Of a stretch of DNA of 64,000 bases, positions 18,182-27,160 are shown in pieces. Both the position numbers and the translations under genes were made by a program. The first letter of the stretch is position 1, and the number at the start of each line of letters is the position of its first letter. The notes under the pieces were generated by a model that was not told the DNA's origin, did not search any database, and worked only from the letters and a program-made list of their open reading frames with translations. Source of the DNA: MPNO01 sp965200535 (GTDB taxonomy: Bacteria; Pseudomonadota; Alphaproteobacteria; MPNO01); assembly GCA_965200535.1 (NCBI GenBank), contig CBDAUF010000002.1:1-64000 (forward strand), read 5' to 3'.

Positions 18182-19509
18182 GGGTTCCGGCCCTTGCGCA
18201 GGACGATGCGGATCGGCACCCCGTCGAGGTCGAAATCGTCGCGCAGCCCGTTGACCAGATAGCGGAGATAGGATTCGGGCACCGCCGACGGGCGCGAGGC
18301 GAACAGCGCGAACGTCGGCGGCCGGGCCTTGACCTGGGTCATGTAGCGCAGCCTGATCCGCCGCCCCTCGGCGATCGGCGGCGGGTGGCGGCCGGTGGTC
18401 TCGGCCAGCCAGCGGTTGAGCGGCCCGGTATCGACCCGCCGGTTCCAGACCTCGTGAATGTCGAACACCGCCGGCAGCAGGCGGCCGACACCGCGCCCGG
18501 TCAGGCCGGAGAGGGTGCAGACCGGCACGCCGCGGACCTGCGGCAGCGAGCGTTCGAGCCGGTCGCGGACCTCGCCCATGCGCCGGTCGCGGTCGGCGAC
18601 CGCGTCCCACTTGTTGACTGCGAGGACCATCGCCCGGCCCTCGTCGGCGATCTGCCGCGCGATCGCCAGGTCGGTCTTCTCGAGACCCTCCGCCCCGTCG
18701 ATCAGCAGCACCGCGACATGGGCGAAGCGGATGGCGTTGCCGGTGTCGGCGGCGGTCAGGCGTTCGAGCCGTTCGGCGACCCGCGCCCGGCGGCGGAGCC
18801 CCGCGGTGTCGACCAGGCGGATGTCGCGGCCCTGCCACGACCAGGCCACCCAGACCGCATCCCGGGTGACCCCCGGCTCGGGGCCGGTGAGCACCCGTTC
18901 CTCGCCGAGCAGCCGGTTGACCAGGGTCGATTTGCCGACATTGGGCCGCCCGACGATGGCGAGGTTGAGCGCGCGCCCGTCGGCGCCGTCATCCCCGGTT
19001 TCCGCCTCGCCGCCGGTTGCGGCATGCGGCGCCAGCGCGTCGCGCAGGGCGGACAGCCCCTCGCCGTGCTCGGCGGAGATCGGCACCGGTTCGCCGAGCC
19101 CGAGGCCCCAGGCGTCGATCAGCCCCGCCGCCCCGGCCCCGCTCTCGCACTTGTTGGCGGCGAGCACCACCGGTTTCGCCGCGCGCCGCAGCGCATCCGC
19201 GAAGTGCGCATCGACCGGGGTGACCCCGGCGCGGGCATCGACCACCATCAGCAGCACGTCGGCCTCGGCGACGGCGCGGCGGGTCTGGGCCTGCATCCGC
19301 CCGGCCAGCGACTCGCCGCCCTGGTCCTCGAGGCCGGCGGTGTCGATCACCGCGAACGGCAGGCCGAGGAGGTTCGCCTCCCCCTCGCGCCGGTCGCGGG
19401 TCACGCCGGGCGCGGGGTGGACGAGCGCCTGCCGGCGGCCGACGAGGCGGTTGAACAGGGTCGACTTGCCGACATTGGGCCGCCCGACGATGGCGACGGT
19501 AAGCGGCAT
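18157..19509 (-). CDS. der: Ribosome biogenesis GTPase Der (EngA)
   Basis: Der is a tandem GTPase needed for maturation of the 50S ribosomal subunit. The 450-residue protein shows two complete G domains, each with a GRPNVGKST G1 motif (about residues 9-17 and near 188) and DTAGL G3 motifs, followed by a KH-like C-terminal domain (RYMTQVKARPPTFALF, then SYLRYLVNGLR). It overlaps bamB by one base (TGATG) and is the last gene of a yfgM-bamB-der operon in the same order as E. coli. It converges on and overlaps the SDR gene. Confidence 0.96.
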   Translation of the reverse strand: MPLTVAIVGRPNVGKSTLFNRLVGRRQALVHPAPGVTRDRREGEANLLGLPFAVIDTAGLEDQGGESLAGRMQAQTRRAVAEADVLLMVVDARAGVTPVDAHFADALRRAAKPVVLAANKCESGAGAAGLIDAWGLGLGEPVPISAEHGEGLSALRDALAPHAATGGEAETGDDGADGRALNLAIVGRPNVGKSTLVNRLLGEERVLTGPEPGVTRDAVWVAWSWQGRDIRLVDTAGLRRRARVAERLERLTAADTGNAIRFAHVAVLLIDGAEGLEKTDLAIARQIADEGRAMVLAVNKWDAVADRDRRMGEVRDRLERSLPQVRGVPVCTLSGLTGRGVGRLLPAVFDIHEVWNRRVDTGPLNRWLAETTGRHPPPIAEGRRIRLRYMTQVKARPPTFALFASRPSAVPESYLRYLVNGLRDDFDLDGVPIRIVLRKGRNPYAGEGRS

Positions 19510-20861
19510 CACCGGAGCGCGAGCAGCTCCGCGTCCTCGGTGAGCAGGAACACCGTCTCGCGGGCGATCGCCGGGGCGATGAAGACCGAACCCGGCGCCG
19601 CGCTGCGCCCCAGCAGCTTTCCGGTGTAGGGCGAGATCGACCAAATCTCGCCGGTGCTGCCGGCGACAAGCAGGCGGTCGCTCACCAGCACCGGCCCCGA
19701 CCAGTGGATCGGTCCGGTCTTGTCCTCCTCGTCCTCGAACTGCGGCAGCGGACGGATCCAGCGCACCCTCCCGTCGGACCGCGACAGGCAGACGACGGTG
19801 TTGTCGCTGGACACCAGATAGACGAACCCGCCGGCGACCCAGGGGGTGTGGATGCCGCCGATCTCCTGCTGCCACACCCTGCTGCCGGTCCTGAGGTCGA
19901 TCGCCGCGGTGAGCCCGCTGTTGCTGACGGCGATCACGAGGCCGCGGTCGATCACCGGCAGGCCGCGCAGGTGGGCGAGGCCGGCGACCGGGTCGGTGTG
20001 GCGCAGCGCGAACAGCCTGTCGGACCACAGGACGCGGCCGTTGGCCGCCCGCAGGGCGACGATCTCTCCGGACGAGAACGGCGCCACGACGATGTCGCCG
20101 TCGATGGCCGGCGCGCCGCCGCCGATCAGCCCCGCCGGTTCGGCGGCCTCGGCATGCGACCACAGGACCTGGCCGGAGGCGGCGTCGAGCGCGAACAGCT
20201 CGTTCGACAGGGTGACGGCGAACACCCGGCCGCGGCGCACCGTCGGCGCCGCGCGCAGCGGGTTGGAGAGCCGGCGCCGCCACAGTTCCCTGCCGGTCGC
20301 CGCGTCGAGGGCGAAGACGTGGGCGAAACCGGTGGTCGCGTAGAGCCTGCCCCCGGCAGCCGCCAGGCCGCCGCCGAGCGTGCCGGTCTCCCCGCTGCCT
20401 TGAGCGAGCGCCGCGGCCCACAGGAGCGATCCGTCGCCGGCGTCGAAGGCCCTGACCTCGGCGTCGGTATCGAGGGTGTAGATGCGGTTTCCGACGGTCA
20501 CCGGCTGGGCGAGGATCTGCCCGTTGTCGTCCGAACCGCGGCCGGCTTCGGCGACCCAGAGCTCGTCGAGCGGGCCGCCCGCCGCCAGATGATGCATCGC
20601 GTGGTTGGCGAGCCCGCCCGCCTGCGGCCAGTTGGCGTTCGCCGACGGGGGCGGCAGGACCACCGGGAGCCCGGCGATCCGCGCATCGGGCGCGAGCGCG
20701 TCCTGCAGGCCGAGCACCGGCAGCCGCTCGCCCGGCAGCGGCGGTTCCTCGGATTCGCCGAAGAACGTGTCGCCGCAGCCGGCGGTGAGCAGCAGCATCC
20801 CCGCCACCGCCGCGCGCGCCGCGGCGCGCACCGCGTTCCGGCCGGCGCCTCGGCGCATCAT
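19509..20861 (-). CDS. bamB: Outer membrane assembly lipoprotein BamB (PQQ-like beta-propeller)
   Basis: BamB is a periplasmic-facing outer-membrane lipoprotein of the BAM complex that folds outer-membrane proteins. The 450-residue product has a signal peptide ending in the lipobox LTAGC (Cys29 from the first ATG) and then repeated propeller blades with the typical endings such as ALDAATGRELWRR, ALDAASGQVLWSH and DLRTGSRVWQQ. Two adjacent ATGs (20861 and 20858) are possible starts, both overlapping the stop of the upstream YfgM-like gene. Position between yfgM and der supports the BamB assignment over other PQQ-repeat proteins. Confidence 0.93.
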   Translation of the reverse strand: MMRRGAGRNAVRAAARAAVAGMLLLTAGCGDTFFGESEEPPLPGERLPVLGLQDALAPDARIAGLPVVLPPPSANANWPQAGGLANHAMHHLAAGGPLDELWVAEAGRGSDDNGQILAQPVTVGNRIYTLDTDAEVRAFDAGDGSLLWAAALAQGSGETGTLGGGLAAAGGRLYATTGFAHVFALDAATGRELWRRRLSNPLRAAPTVRRGRVFAVTLSNELFALDAASGQVLWSHAEAAEPAGLIGGGAPAIDGDIVVAPFSSGEIVALRAANGRVLWSDRLFALRHTDPVAGLAHLRGLPVIDRGLVIAVSNSGLTAAIDLRTGSRVWQQEIGGIHTPWVAGGFVYLVSSDNTVVCLSRSDGRVRWIRPLPQFEDEEDKTGPIHWSGPVLVSDRLLVAGSTGEIWSISPYTGKLLGRSAAPGSVFIAPAIARETVFLLTEDAELLALR

Positions 20862-21511
20862 GGCTCGGCGATCATCCTCAGCATCTGGGTCGCGCGCAGG
20901 CGGACGTTGGCCGGCGCGGCGGGGTCGTCCACGATCCGCTGGTAATGGCTCCGCGCCCCGGGCAGGTCGCCGGCGGTCTGCGCGATCAGGGCCAGGGTCT
21001 CCAGCGCAAGGTGGCGCCACGGGCTGTCCTCGCCGGCGAGCGGAGCGATCTCGTCGGCGATTCCCCGCGTGTCGGCGCCCGGCGCGCCGAGCGCGTTGTG
21101 CGCCGCGAGCAGGGCCGCGAGGCCGCGCATCGGCTCATCCAGTGCGGTGTCGTCGGCGAGCGTGCGAAAGGCGGCTGCGGCCCCTGCGGGATCGCCCGAC
21201 GACGCCCGCAGCGCGGCGGCGCGGAACCGGGCGAGGGTGCCGTAGGCGGTGCCGGACTCCGCGCCGAGCGCGGTGAAGAGAGCCTCCGCCTCGACCGCCT
21301 TGTCCTCCTCGGCGAGCGTGCTCGCGACGGAGAATTTCGCGCCGGCCTCGATCTGCTGCTGGGTCCGGTACTGCTGCCATCCGGTCCACGCGGCGATCGC
21401 CGCGACCACGGCGACCGCGCCGGCGATGACGTACTTGCCGTAGCGGCGCCACAGCCTTTCCGCCCGTTCCTGGCGCAGTTCCTCGTCGATCTCGCGAAAG
21501 ATGTCGGCCAC
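20858..21511 (-). CDS. YfgM-like membrane-anchored TPR protein
   Basis: This protein of about 217 residues has one transmembrane segment after a charged N-terminus (ADIFREIDEELRQERAERLWRRYG, then YVIAGAVAVVAAIAAW) and a periplasmic tetratricopeptide region. In E. coli YfgM associates with the Sec translocon and periplasmic chaperones. GTG 21511 was chosen because alphaproteobacterial relatives start with the ADIFREIDEEL segment; ATG 21538 is an alternative. It overlaps bamB by 4 bp, keeping the yfgM-bamB-der order. The C-terminal residues (RLRATQMLRMIAEP) are typical of the group. Confidence 0.88.
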   Translation of the reverse strand: MADIFREIDEELRQERAERLWRRYGKYVIAGAVAVVAAIAAWTGWQQYRTQQQIEAGAKFSVASTLAEEDKAVEAEALFTALGAESGTAYGTLARFRAAALRASSGDPAGAAAAFRTLADDTALDEPMRGLAALLAAHNALGAPGADTRGIADEIAPLAGEDSPWRHLALETLALIAQTAGDLPGARSHYQRIVDDPAAPANVRLRATQMLRMIAEP

Positions 21512-21590
21512 GCCCGGACCCCCGCCACGTTCCGGCATGGGATTACAGGGTTGGCGCGCGATCCGCAACCGGCGAGGCGCGCACCGCCCG

Positions 21591-21627
21591 GGCCGGGCGG
21601 ATGCGGGGCCGGGCGGATGCGGGGCCG
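21591..21627. repeat. 16-bp tandem repeat in the divergent intergenic region
   Basis: The unit GGCCGGGCGGATGCGG occurs twice in succession (21591-21606 and 21607-21622) with a partial third copy, between the YfgM-like gene and the amidohydrolase gene. It could be a simple slippage product or a binding array; nothing else in the 200-bp gap was recognised. Confidence 0.7.
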
Positions 21628-21713
21628 CGCGGCGACGGCGGGCCGGCGTTTCCCCATGCCGCGGCCGCCTTTAGGATCGGCGCGCTGCAAAGGCCCGGTT
21701 GCGAGAGGTCGCG

Positions 21714-23420
21714 ATGTTTCCCGAACACGATCTGGTGCTGCATGGCGGCAAGGTGATCACTCTGGACGGCGGGTCGCGGCTGGCGAGCGCCGTCGCCGCC
21801 GCCGGGGGGCGCATCTCGGCGGTGGGTTCCGACGAAGCGGTGCTCGCCGGGCGCGGCCGGCGCACGCGCACGATCGATCTCGGCGGACGGACGGTGTGTC
21901 CGGGTTTCATCGACACCCACGCCCACATGGACCGCGAGGGGCTGAAGGCGCGCGGCGGCTATTCGCTCGCCGGCCGGCATTCGGTCGCCGCGATCGTCGA
22001 TGCGGTGGCGAGCGCGTGCGCCCGCACGCCGGCGGGCGAATGGGTGGTCTTCATGCCGATGGGCACACCCAAGCTCTCCTATATCAGCCGGCCCGACCAG
22101 CTCGAGGAAGGCCGCTTCCCGACCCGCCACGACCTCGATGCGGTCTCGCCGGACAACCCGGTCTATATCCGCGTGCCGTGGGGCTGGTGGGTGCACCGCC
22201 CGTTCGTCGCCGTCGCCAACACGGCGGCGCTCAGGCTGTGCGAGATCGACCGCGACACGGCCGCGCCCTACAACGTCGAGATACTCACCGACGACGACGG
22301 CGCGCCGAACGGGGTCTTCCTCGACCGCTCCTACGCCCCGGTGATCGAATACACCCTGATGCGCAAGGCGCCGCGCATCACCTTCGAGGACCGTCTGGCA
22401 GGCTGCCGGCTCGGGGCAGCCGCATACGCCGCCGCCGGCACCACGAGCATCTACGAGGGGCACGGGCTGACCCCGGCGATCCTGGAGGCCTATCGCCGGA
22501 TCTACGAGGACGGCGACCTGGCGGTGCGGGCGCATCTGCCGCTCAGCGTGCCCGGCGCCTCGGTCGACGACCGCAGGCTGGCCGGAATCCTCGACGAATG
22601 GGCGGGCCGGCTCGCCAGGCGCGGCAGCGGCGACGCGATGCTGCGCTTCGAGGGCGTCTGCGTCGACGTTGCCAACGAGCAGGCCGCCGCCATCATCGGC
22701 GCGGACTATCCCTACGAGGCCTGGGCCGGACATTTCTATCACTCCCTGCCGCACGACCGCTTCGTCGAGATCGGCGTCCACGCCGCCCGGCTCGGCATCC
22801 GGCTGAGCTGCCTGATATGCTACGACTTGGAGCGCGTGCTCCGGGCCTACGAGGCCATCGATGCGCAGGTACCGATCCGCGGCCGGCGCTGGGTGATGAT
22901 CCACGTCGTCGAGGCGAGCGAAGAACAGATCCGGCGCATGAAGGCGCTCGGCGTGATCGCCACCGTGACCCCGAATTTCATGTACATGGCGTCCGACCGC
23001 TTCAACCTGCACGAGATCGGCGAGCGCGCGATGCCGATCCGCGCTCTGATCGATGCAGGCGTCCCGGTGGCGCTGTCGTCGGACAACGTGCCCTATTCGA
23101 TGCTGTGGACCATGTGGGAGGCGCTGGCCCGCTACGACGCCGATTCCGGCCGCCGGCTGGGCGAGAGCGGCCTGGCCCGCGAGGAGGCGCTTCGCATGGT
23201 CTGCCAGACCGGCGCCCTGGTGACCTGGGAAGAAGACGTCAAGGGCGCGCTGGCGGTGGGCAAGCTGGCCGACATGGTGGTCCTGGACGGCGACCCGCTG
23301 AGCTGCGCCGAGGATGCGCTCAAGGACATCCGCGTCGAATACACCTTCCTCGGCGGCCGCGAGGTGTTCGGCCCCGGCATGGCCGATCCCGGACCCGTGG
23401 ACGGCATGGATCCCGGGTAG
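21714..23420 (+). CDS. YtcJ-type metal-dependent amidohydrolase (Amidohydro_3)
   Basis: The 568-residue protein is a TIM-barrel amidohydrolase of the YtcJ/N-acyl-amino-acid deacylase-like group, which hydrolyse amide or related bonds with one or two metals. Visible metal-site elements are DTHAHMD (HxH motif), the later HVVEAS, and DNVPYS near the end, followed by the composite beta-domain segment GKLADMVVLDGDP. ATG 21714 follows GAGAGG. It is probably cytosolic, since no signal peptide is seen. The YciI-like gene 60 bp downstream may be cotranscribed. Substrate is unknown. Confidence 0.88.
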   Translation: MFPEHDLVLHGGKVITLDGGSRLASAVAAAGGRISAVGSDEAVLAGRGRRTRTIDLGGRTVCPGFIDTHAHMDREGLKARGGYSLAGRHSVAAIVDAVASACARTPAGEWVVFMPMGTPKLSYISRPDQLEEGRFPTRHDLDAVSPDNPVYIRVPWGWWVHRPFVAVANTAALRLCEIDRDTAAPYNVEILTDDDGAPNGVFLDRSYAPVIEYTLMRKAPRITFEDRLAGCRLGAAAYAAAGTTSIYEGHGLTPAILEAYRRIYEDGDLAVRAHLPLSVPGASVDDRRLAGILDEWAGRLARRGSGDAMLRFEGVCVDVANEQAAAIIGADYPYEAWAGHFYHSLPHDRFVEIGVHAARLGIRLSCLICYDLERVLRAYEAIDAQVPIRGRRWVMIHVVEASEEQIRRMKALGVIATVTPNFMYMASDRFNLHEIGERAMPIRALIDAGVPVALSSDNVPYSMLWTMWEALARYDADSGRRLGESGLAREEALRMVCQTGALVTWEEDVKGALAVGKLADMVVLDGDPLSCAEDALKDIRVEYTFLGGREVFGPGMADPGPVDGMDPG

Positions 23421-23480
23421 GCCGGCCGGGCTACGATCGACGGCGGACGCTTTCCCCAGCGGCAGGAGGAGATTCGGGCA

Positions 23481-23786
23481 ATGCTGTTTCTGATAGTCAA
23501 TATCGACAAGCCGGGCCGCAACGATGTGCGTCTGGCCAACCGGCCGGCGCAGCACGACTACATCGAGGCTTTCCGCGACCGTATCAGGTTCGCCGGCCCG
23601 ACCGTCACCGAGGATGGCGCCATGTCGACCGGCAACATGTTCGTCTTCGAGGCGGAGTCCTATGACGAGGTGCTCGCGTTCACCCGCGGCGACCCCTACA
23701 GCCGGGCGGGGCTGTTCGACACCACCCTGATCCGTCCCTGGAACTGGACGTTCAACACGCCGGACGAGGCGCCGCAGACCGGATAG
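23481..23786 (+). CDS. YciI family protein
   Basis: This 101-residue alpha/beta protein has the YCII-related fold (MLFLIVNIDKPG, RPAQHDYIEAF, FAGPTVTEDG, then GDPYSRAGLFDTTLIRPWNW). YciI proteins are small putative enzymes with a conserved His-Asp pair, visible here in QHDY and GDPYSRAG. Several act in haloaromatic degradation, but most are uncharacterised. GGAGGAG lies upstream of the ATG. It follows the amidohydrolase gene and may belong to the same transcription unit. Confidence 0.88.
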   Translation: MLFLIVNIDKPGRNDVRLANRPAQHDYIEAFRDRIRFAGPTVTEDGAMSTGNMFVFEAESYDEVLAFTRGDPYSRAGLFDTTLIRPWNWTFNTPDEAPQTG

Positions 23787-23926
23787 GACGCGGCCGCCGC
23801 GCCCCCGGCGCTCCGGTCGATACAGGCGTCGGGACCGCGTCGGCCCCCCTGTCCGGCCTTTGACAGCGCGGCGCCGCCGGCCTAGACGATCGGCGGACGC
23901 GGCCGTGCGGAACGAAGCCGGGAGCG

Positions 23927-24349
23927 ATGGCCGAACCAACCCCCGCTGTTATCGTCCACGGTCTCGACCAGGCGCTGGCCGCGGCCCGCGCGGCGGCGCG
24001 GCTCGGGACCGGCGTCTGCCTGCGCAGCGGGCCGGCCGCCGCCGGCTATGCCGGGGCCGCCTGGTTCGCCGAGGTCGTGCGCGCCGCCCGGTCGGCCCAC
24101 CCCGGCGTCCGCATCGATGCGGTGCTCGACTGCGGCGACTCGCCGGGGCTGGCGCTCGCCGCCTTCCGCCGGTCGGTGGAGGCGGTGCGCTTCGCCGGTC
24201 CGCCGGCGGTGCGGGAGAAGCTCGACTCCCTCGCCGCCGCCTGCGGCGCGCGCCTCGACGAGGACCCCGCCCCCGCCCTCGACCTCGCCGGGGAGGACGA
24301 CCCGGAGGCCGCCTGCCGCGCGTGGCTTGCCGCCCGCCGCACTCCCTGA
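23927..24349 (+). CDS. Conserved hypothetical protein upstream of aldolase
   Basis: The 140-residue product was not assigned to a named family. It is a soluble alpha/beta protein without signal peptide or membrane segment: an initial VIVHGLDQALAAARAAA, a central VLDCGDSPGLALAAF strand-helix unit, and an acidic stretch before the C-terminus. It lies about 100 bp upstream of the class I aldolase gene on the same strand. Codon use and GC content match its neighbours, so it is very likely a real gene, but no function can be given. Confidence 0.65.
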   Translation: MAEPTPAVIVHGLDQALAAARAAARLGTGVCLRSGPAAAGYAGAAWFAEVVRAARSAHPGVRIDAVLDCGDSPGLALAAFRRSVEAVRFAGPPAVREKLDSLAAACGARLDEDPAPALDLAGEDDPEAACRAWLAARRTP

Positions 24350-24447
24350 ACCGCCCGCGCCCCGCCCTCGATTCTGGCGCGCGGCGGCGGATTCCGTTAC
24401 TTTCGGGCGGCGCGGGGCGCGGCTCCGAGGTCGGAAAGGAAACCGGG

Positions 24448-25404
24448 ATGAAGGTGACGCAGAAGGTCAGGAAGATCCTCGCCGGATACGAGAGCGACAA
24501 CCCGGGGACCAAGACCAACCTGGCCCGCATCCTGATGCACGGCAGGCTGGGCGGTACCGGCAAGATGGTGATCCTGCCGGTCGACCAGGGGTTCGAGCAC
24601 GGCCCGGCGCGCAGTTTCGCCGCCAACCCGGACAGCTACGACCCGCATTACCATTTCCGGCTCGCCGTCGATGCCGGGCTCAACGCCTATGCCGCGCCGC
24701 TCGGCATGATCGAGGCCGGCGCCGACAGCTTCGCCGGTGCGGTCCCGACGATTCTCAAGGTCAACAGCGCCAACAGCCTGGCCGCTGCGAAGGATCAGGC
24801 CGTGCACGGCGGCGTCGGCGACGCGCTCCGCCTCGGCTGTTCGGCGATAGGGTTCACCATCTACCCGGGCTCCGACGACCAGTACGAGATGATGGAGGAG
24901 GTCCGCGAGCTTGCCGAGGAGGCGAAGGCGGCGGGGCTCGCCGTCGTCGTCTGGTCCTATCCGCGCGGCGGTATGCTGTCGAAGGAAGGCGAGACGGCGA
25001 TGGATATCTGCGCCTACGCCGCGCACATCGCCTGTCTGCTGGGCGCCCACATCGTCAAGGTCAAGCCGCCCACGGAGGCCCTGTTCCTCGACGCGGCGAG
25101 GAGCGTCTACGAGAAACAGGCGGTCGATACCGGGACGCTGGCGGCGCGCATCGCCCACGTGGTGCAGTCCTGCTTCAACGGCCGCCGGCTGGTGGTCTTT
25201 TCCGGCGGCGAGGCGAAGGACATCGAAGGCATCCGCCGCGAGGCGCGGGCGATCCGCGACGGCGGCGGCAGCGGCTCCATCATCGGCCGCAACACCTTCC
25301 AGCGGCCGCGCGCCGAAGCGCTCGCCATGCTCGACGGGATCGTCGCGATCTACCGGGGCAAGGACGATCCGAACCTGCGAACTGTATCTGATCACGCCGC
25401 CTGA
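24448..25404 (+). CDS. fbaB: Class I fructose-bisphosphate aldolase (DhnA/FbaB type)
   Basis: This 318-residue Schiff-base aldolase cleaves fructose 1,6-bisphosphate to dihydroxyacetone phosphate and glyceraldehyde 3-phosphate. The DhnA-type hallmarks are VILPVDQGFEHGP near the N-terminus, VVVWSYPRGG, the Schiff-base Lys region HIVKVKPPTE, VVFSGGEAKD and the phosphate-binding GSIIGRNTFQRP. No metal ligands of class II enzymes are present. The ATG at 24448 follows GGAAAGGA. Its last 23 bases overlap the thiE reading frame. Direction (glycolysis or gluconeogenesis) cannot be told from sequence. Confidence 0.93.
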   Translation: MKVTQKVRKILAGYESDNPGTKTNLARILMHGRLGGTGKMVILPVDQGFEHGPARSFAANPDSYDPHYHFRLAVDAGLNAYAAPLGMIEAGADSFAGAVPTILKVNSANSLAAAKDQAVHGGVGDALRLGCSAIGFTIYPGSDDQYEMMEEVRELAEEAKAAGLAVVVWSYPRGGMLSKEGETAMDICAYAAHIACLLGAHIVKVKPPTEALFLDAARSVYEKQAVDTGTLAARIAHVVQSCFNGRRLVVFSGGEAKDIEGIRREARAIRDGGGSGSIIGRNTFQRPRAEALAMLDGIVAIYRGKDDPNLRTVSDHAA

Positions 25405-26014
25405 TCTCGGTCCGGGCGGCGCGCCGGCGTTCGCCGACACCCTGGCTGCCGCGCTGGACGCCGGCCGCATCGCCTGCGTCCAGTTGCGGCTGAAGGAGGC
25501 GGGCGACGACGATGTTCGCCGCGCGGCCGAGATCCTCGCCCCGGTGGCGCAGGCGCGCGATGTCGCCTTCGTGATGAACGACCGCCCCGACCTCGCGCGC
25601 GAGACCGGCTGCGACGGCGTCCATGTCGGCGCCGACGATGCGCCCCTGGCGGAGGCGCGCCGGATCGTCGGCGCCGACGCGATCGTCGGCGTGACCTGCA
25701 AGCAGTCCTACCACCGCGCGATGGAGGCGGCGGAAGCGGGCGCCGACTATGTCGCCTTCGGCGCCTTCTTCGCCAGCCGGACCAAACTGGCGACGACGCC
25801 GGCGGCGCCGGAAATCCTCGAAATCTGGCAGTCGGTCGCCACCGTTCCCTGCGTCGCCATCGGCGGCATCACGGCGGCGAACTGCGGACCGATCGCGGCC
25901 GCGGGCGCCGACTTCCTCGCGGTCTCCGCCGGTGTGTGGGCGCATCCGGACGGGCCGGCCGCCGCGGTGCGCGCGTTCGAGGCGGCGATCGGGCGCGCCC
26001 TCGCCGTGGCTTGA
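25382..26014 (+). CDS. thiE: Thiamine-phosphate synthase
   Basis: ThiE joins hydroxymethylpyrimidine diphosphate with the thiazole phosphate in thiamine synthesis. The family's expected start region is visible as CELYLITPP, followed by CVQLRLKEA, FVMNDRPDLARETGCDGVHVG, GVTCKQSYH, YVAFGAFF and AIGGITAAN. No ATG, GTG or TTG exists in the right place: the nearest possible start is CTG 25382, and an AAGGA at 25360-25364 would be well spaced for a start near 25373, where an ACC codon stands. The gene overlaps the end of the aldolase gene and may be translated by coupling from a rare start. A mutated start codon is equally possible. It ends 9 bp before convergent epmA. Confidence 0.85.
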   Translation: MYLITPPDLGPGGAPAFADTLAAALDAGRIACVQLRLKEAGDDDVRRAAEILAPVAQARDVAFVMNDRPDLARETGCDGVHVGADDAPLAEARRIVGADAIVGVTCKQSYHRAMEAAEAGADYVAFGAFFASRTKLATTPAAPEILEIWQSVATVPCVAIGGITAANCGPIAAAGADFLAVSAGVWAHPDGPAAAVRAFEAAIGRALAVA

Positions 26015-26023
26015 CGGCGGCGG

Positions 26024-27097
26024 TCAGGGAGCGCCGGCGACCGGGGCCCAGAGGACGTCCTCGATCCGCTCCGCGCCGGCGGCCAGCATCGCCAGCCGGT
26101 CGATGCCGAGCGCGATCCCGGCGCAGTCGGGCAGCCCCGATTCGAGGGCGGCGAGAAAGTCCTCGTCCACCGGGTAGGCGCTGCCGCGAAGCCGGATCCG
26201 CAGCGCCCGGTCGGCGGCGAAGCGGGCGCGCTGTTCCGCCGCATCGGTGAGTTCGCCGTACCCGTTGGCGAGTTCGAGGCCGCACACGAAGACCTCGAAG
26301 CGCTCGGCGTAGCGGCGGTCCGGGCCGAGGCGGGCGAGCGCCGCCATCGGCGCCGGATAGTCGTGCAGGATGGCCGGCGCGCCGACGCCGAGAACGGGCT
26401 CGATCCGGTCGAGGAAGATGCGGAAGAACACATCCTCCCAACTGTCGCCGGGATCGGTGCGCACCCCGATGGCGCGCGCCGCATCCGCCAGCGGTCCGGG
26501 GTCGGGCCGCTCCGTCGGCGGCGCGCCGCCCATCGCCGCCTCCAGGTCGATGCCGGCATGGCGCGCGAACGCCTCGCGGACGCTGATGCGGGTCCATTCG
26601 CCGTGCGGATCGGCGCTCCGCCCGGCCCAGGCGAACCGCGCCGCCCCGGCGGCCGCGGCGGCGGCGGCCAGCAACCCCTCGCAATCCGCCCACAGGTCGC
26701 GGTAGCCGGCCTCCGCCCGGTACCATTCGAGCATCGTGAACTCGGGATGGTGGACCGGCGAACGCTCGCCGTTGCGGTAACAGCGGACGATCTGGAAGAT
26801 CCGCCGCTCCCCCGCCGCCAGCAGCTTCTTCATCGCGAATTCGGGCGAGGTGTGGAGATAGACCGGCCGCGGCGGGCCGCCCCGGGAGGGTTCGGCGAGC
26901 GCGGTCTCGAAGGCATCGAGATGGGGTTCGAGCCCCGGCGAGACCTGGAGCGCCGGCGTCTCGACCTCGACGAAGCCGCGGTCGGCGAAGAAACGCCGGA
27001 CCGCCGCGACAACCGCGGCCCGGATCAGCAGGGCGGGGCGGCGCCGGGCGTGGCGGTCGGGCCGCCACCAGGGCGGCTCGCGGGCGGTGCCGCTCAC
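26024..27097 (-). CDS. epmA: EF-P--(R)-beta-lysine ligase EpmA
   Basis: EpmA (PoxA/GenX) is a lysyl-tRNA synthetase paralogue lacking the anticodon-binding domain; it ligates (R)-beta-lysine to a conserved Lys of elongation factor P. The 357-residue protein has class II synthetase motif 2 (FQIVRCYRNGERSPVHHPEF, then TMLEWYRAE) and motif 3 (GIALGIDRLAML). The start was placed at GTG 27097 because it precedes the family's PWWRPDRHARRRP opening; the ribosome site is weak. It is divergent from epmB, with efp just beyond, so the whole modification module is local. Confidence 0.93.
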   Translation of the reverse strand: MSGTAREPPWWRPDRHARRRPALLIRAAVVAAVRRFFADRGFVEVETPALQVSPGLEPHLDAFETALAEPSRGGPPRPVYLHTSPEFAMKKLLAAGERRIFQIVRCYRNGERSPVHHPEFTMLEWYRAEAGYRDLWADCEGLLAAAAAAAGAARFAWAGRSADPHGEWTRISVREAFARHAGIDLEAAMGGAPPTERPDPGPLADAARAIGVRTDPGDSWEDVFFRIFLDRIEPVLGVGAPAILHDYPAPMAALARLGPDRRYAERFEVFVCGLELANGYGELTDAAEQRARFAADRALRIRLRGSAYPVDEDFLAALESGLPDCAGIALGIDRLAMLAAGAERIEDVLWAPVAGAP

Positions 27098-27160
27098 CTG
27101 CGGCGTTTCGCGGCGCCGGACATGGCGCGATAATGCCGGAACCGGCGGGGCGGGGTAAGC

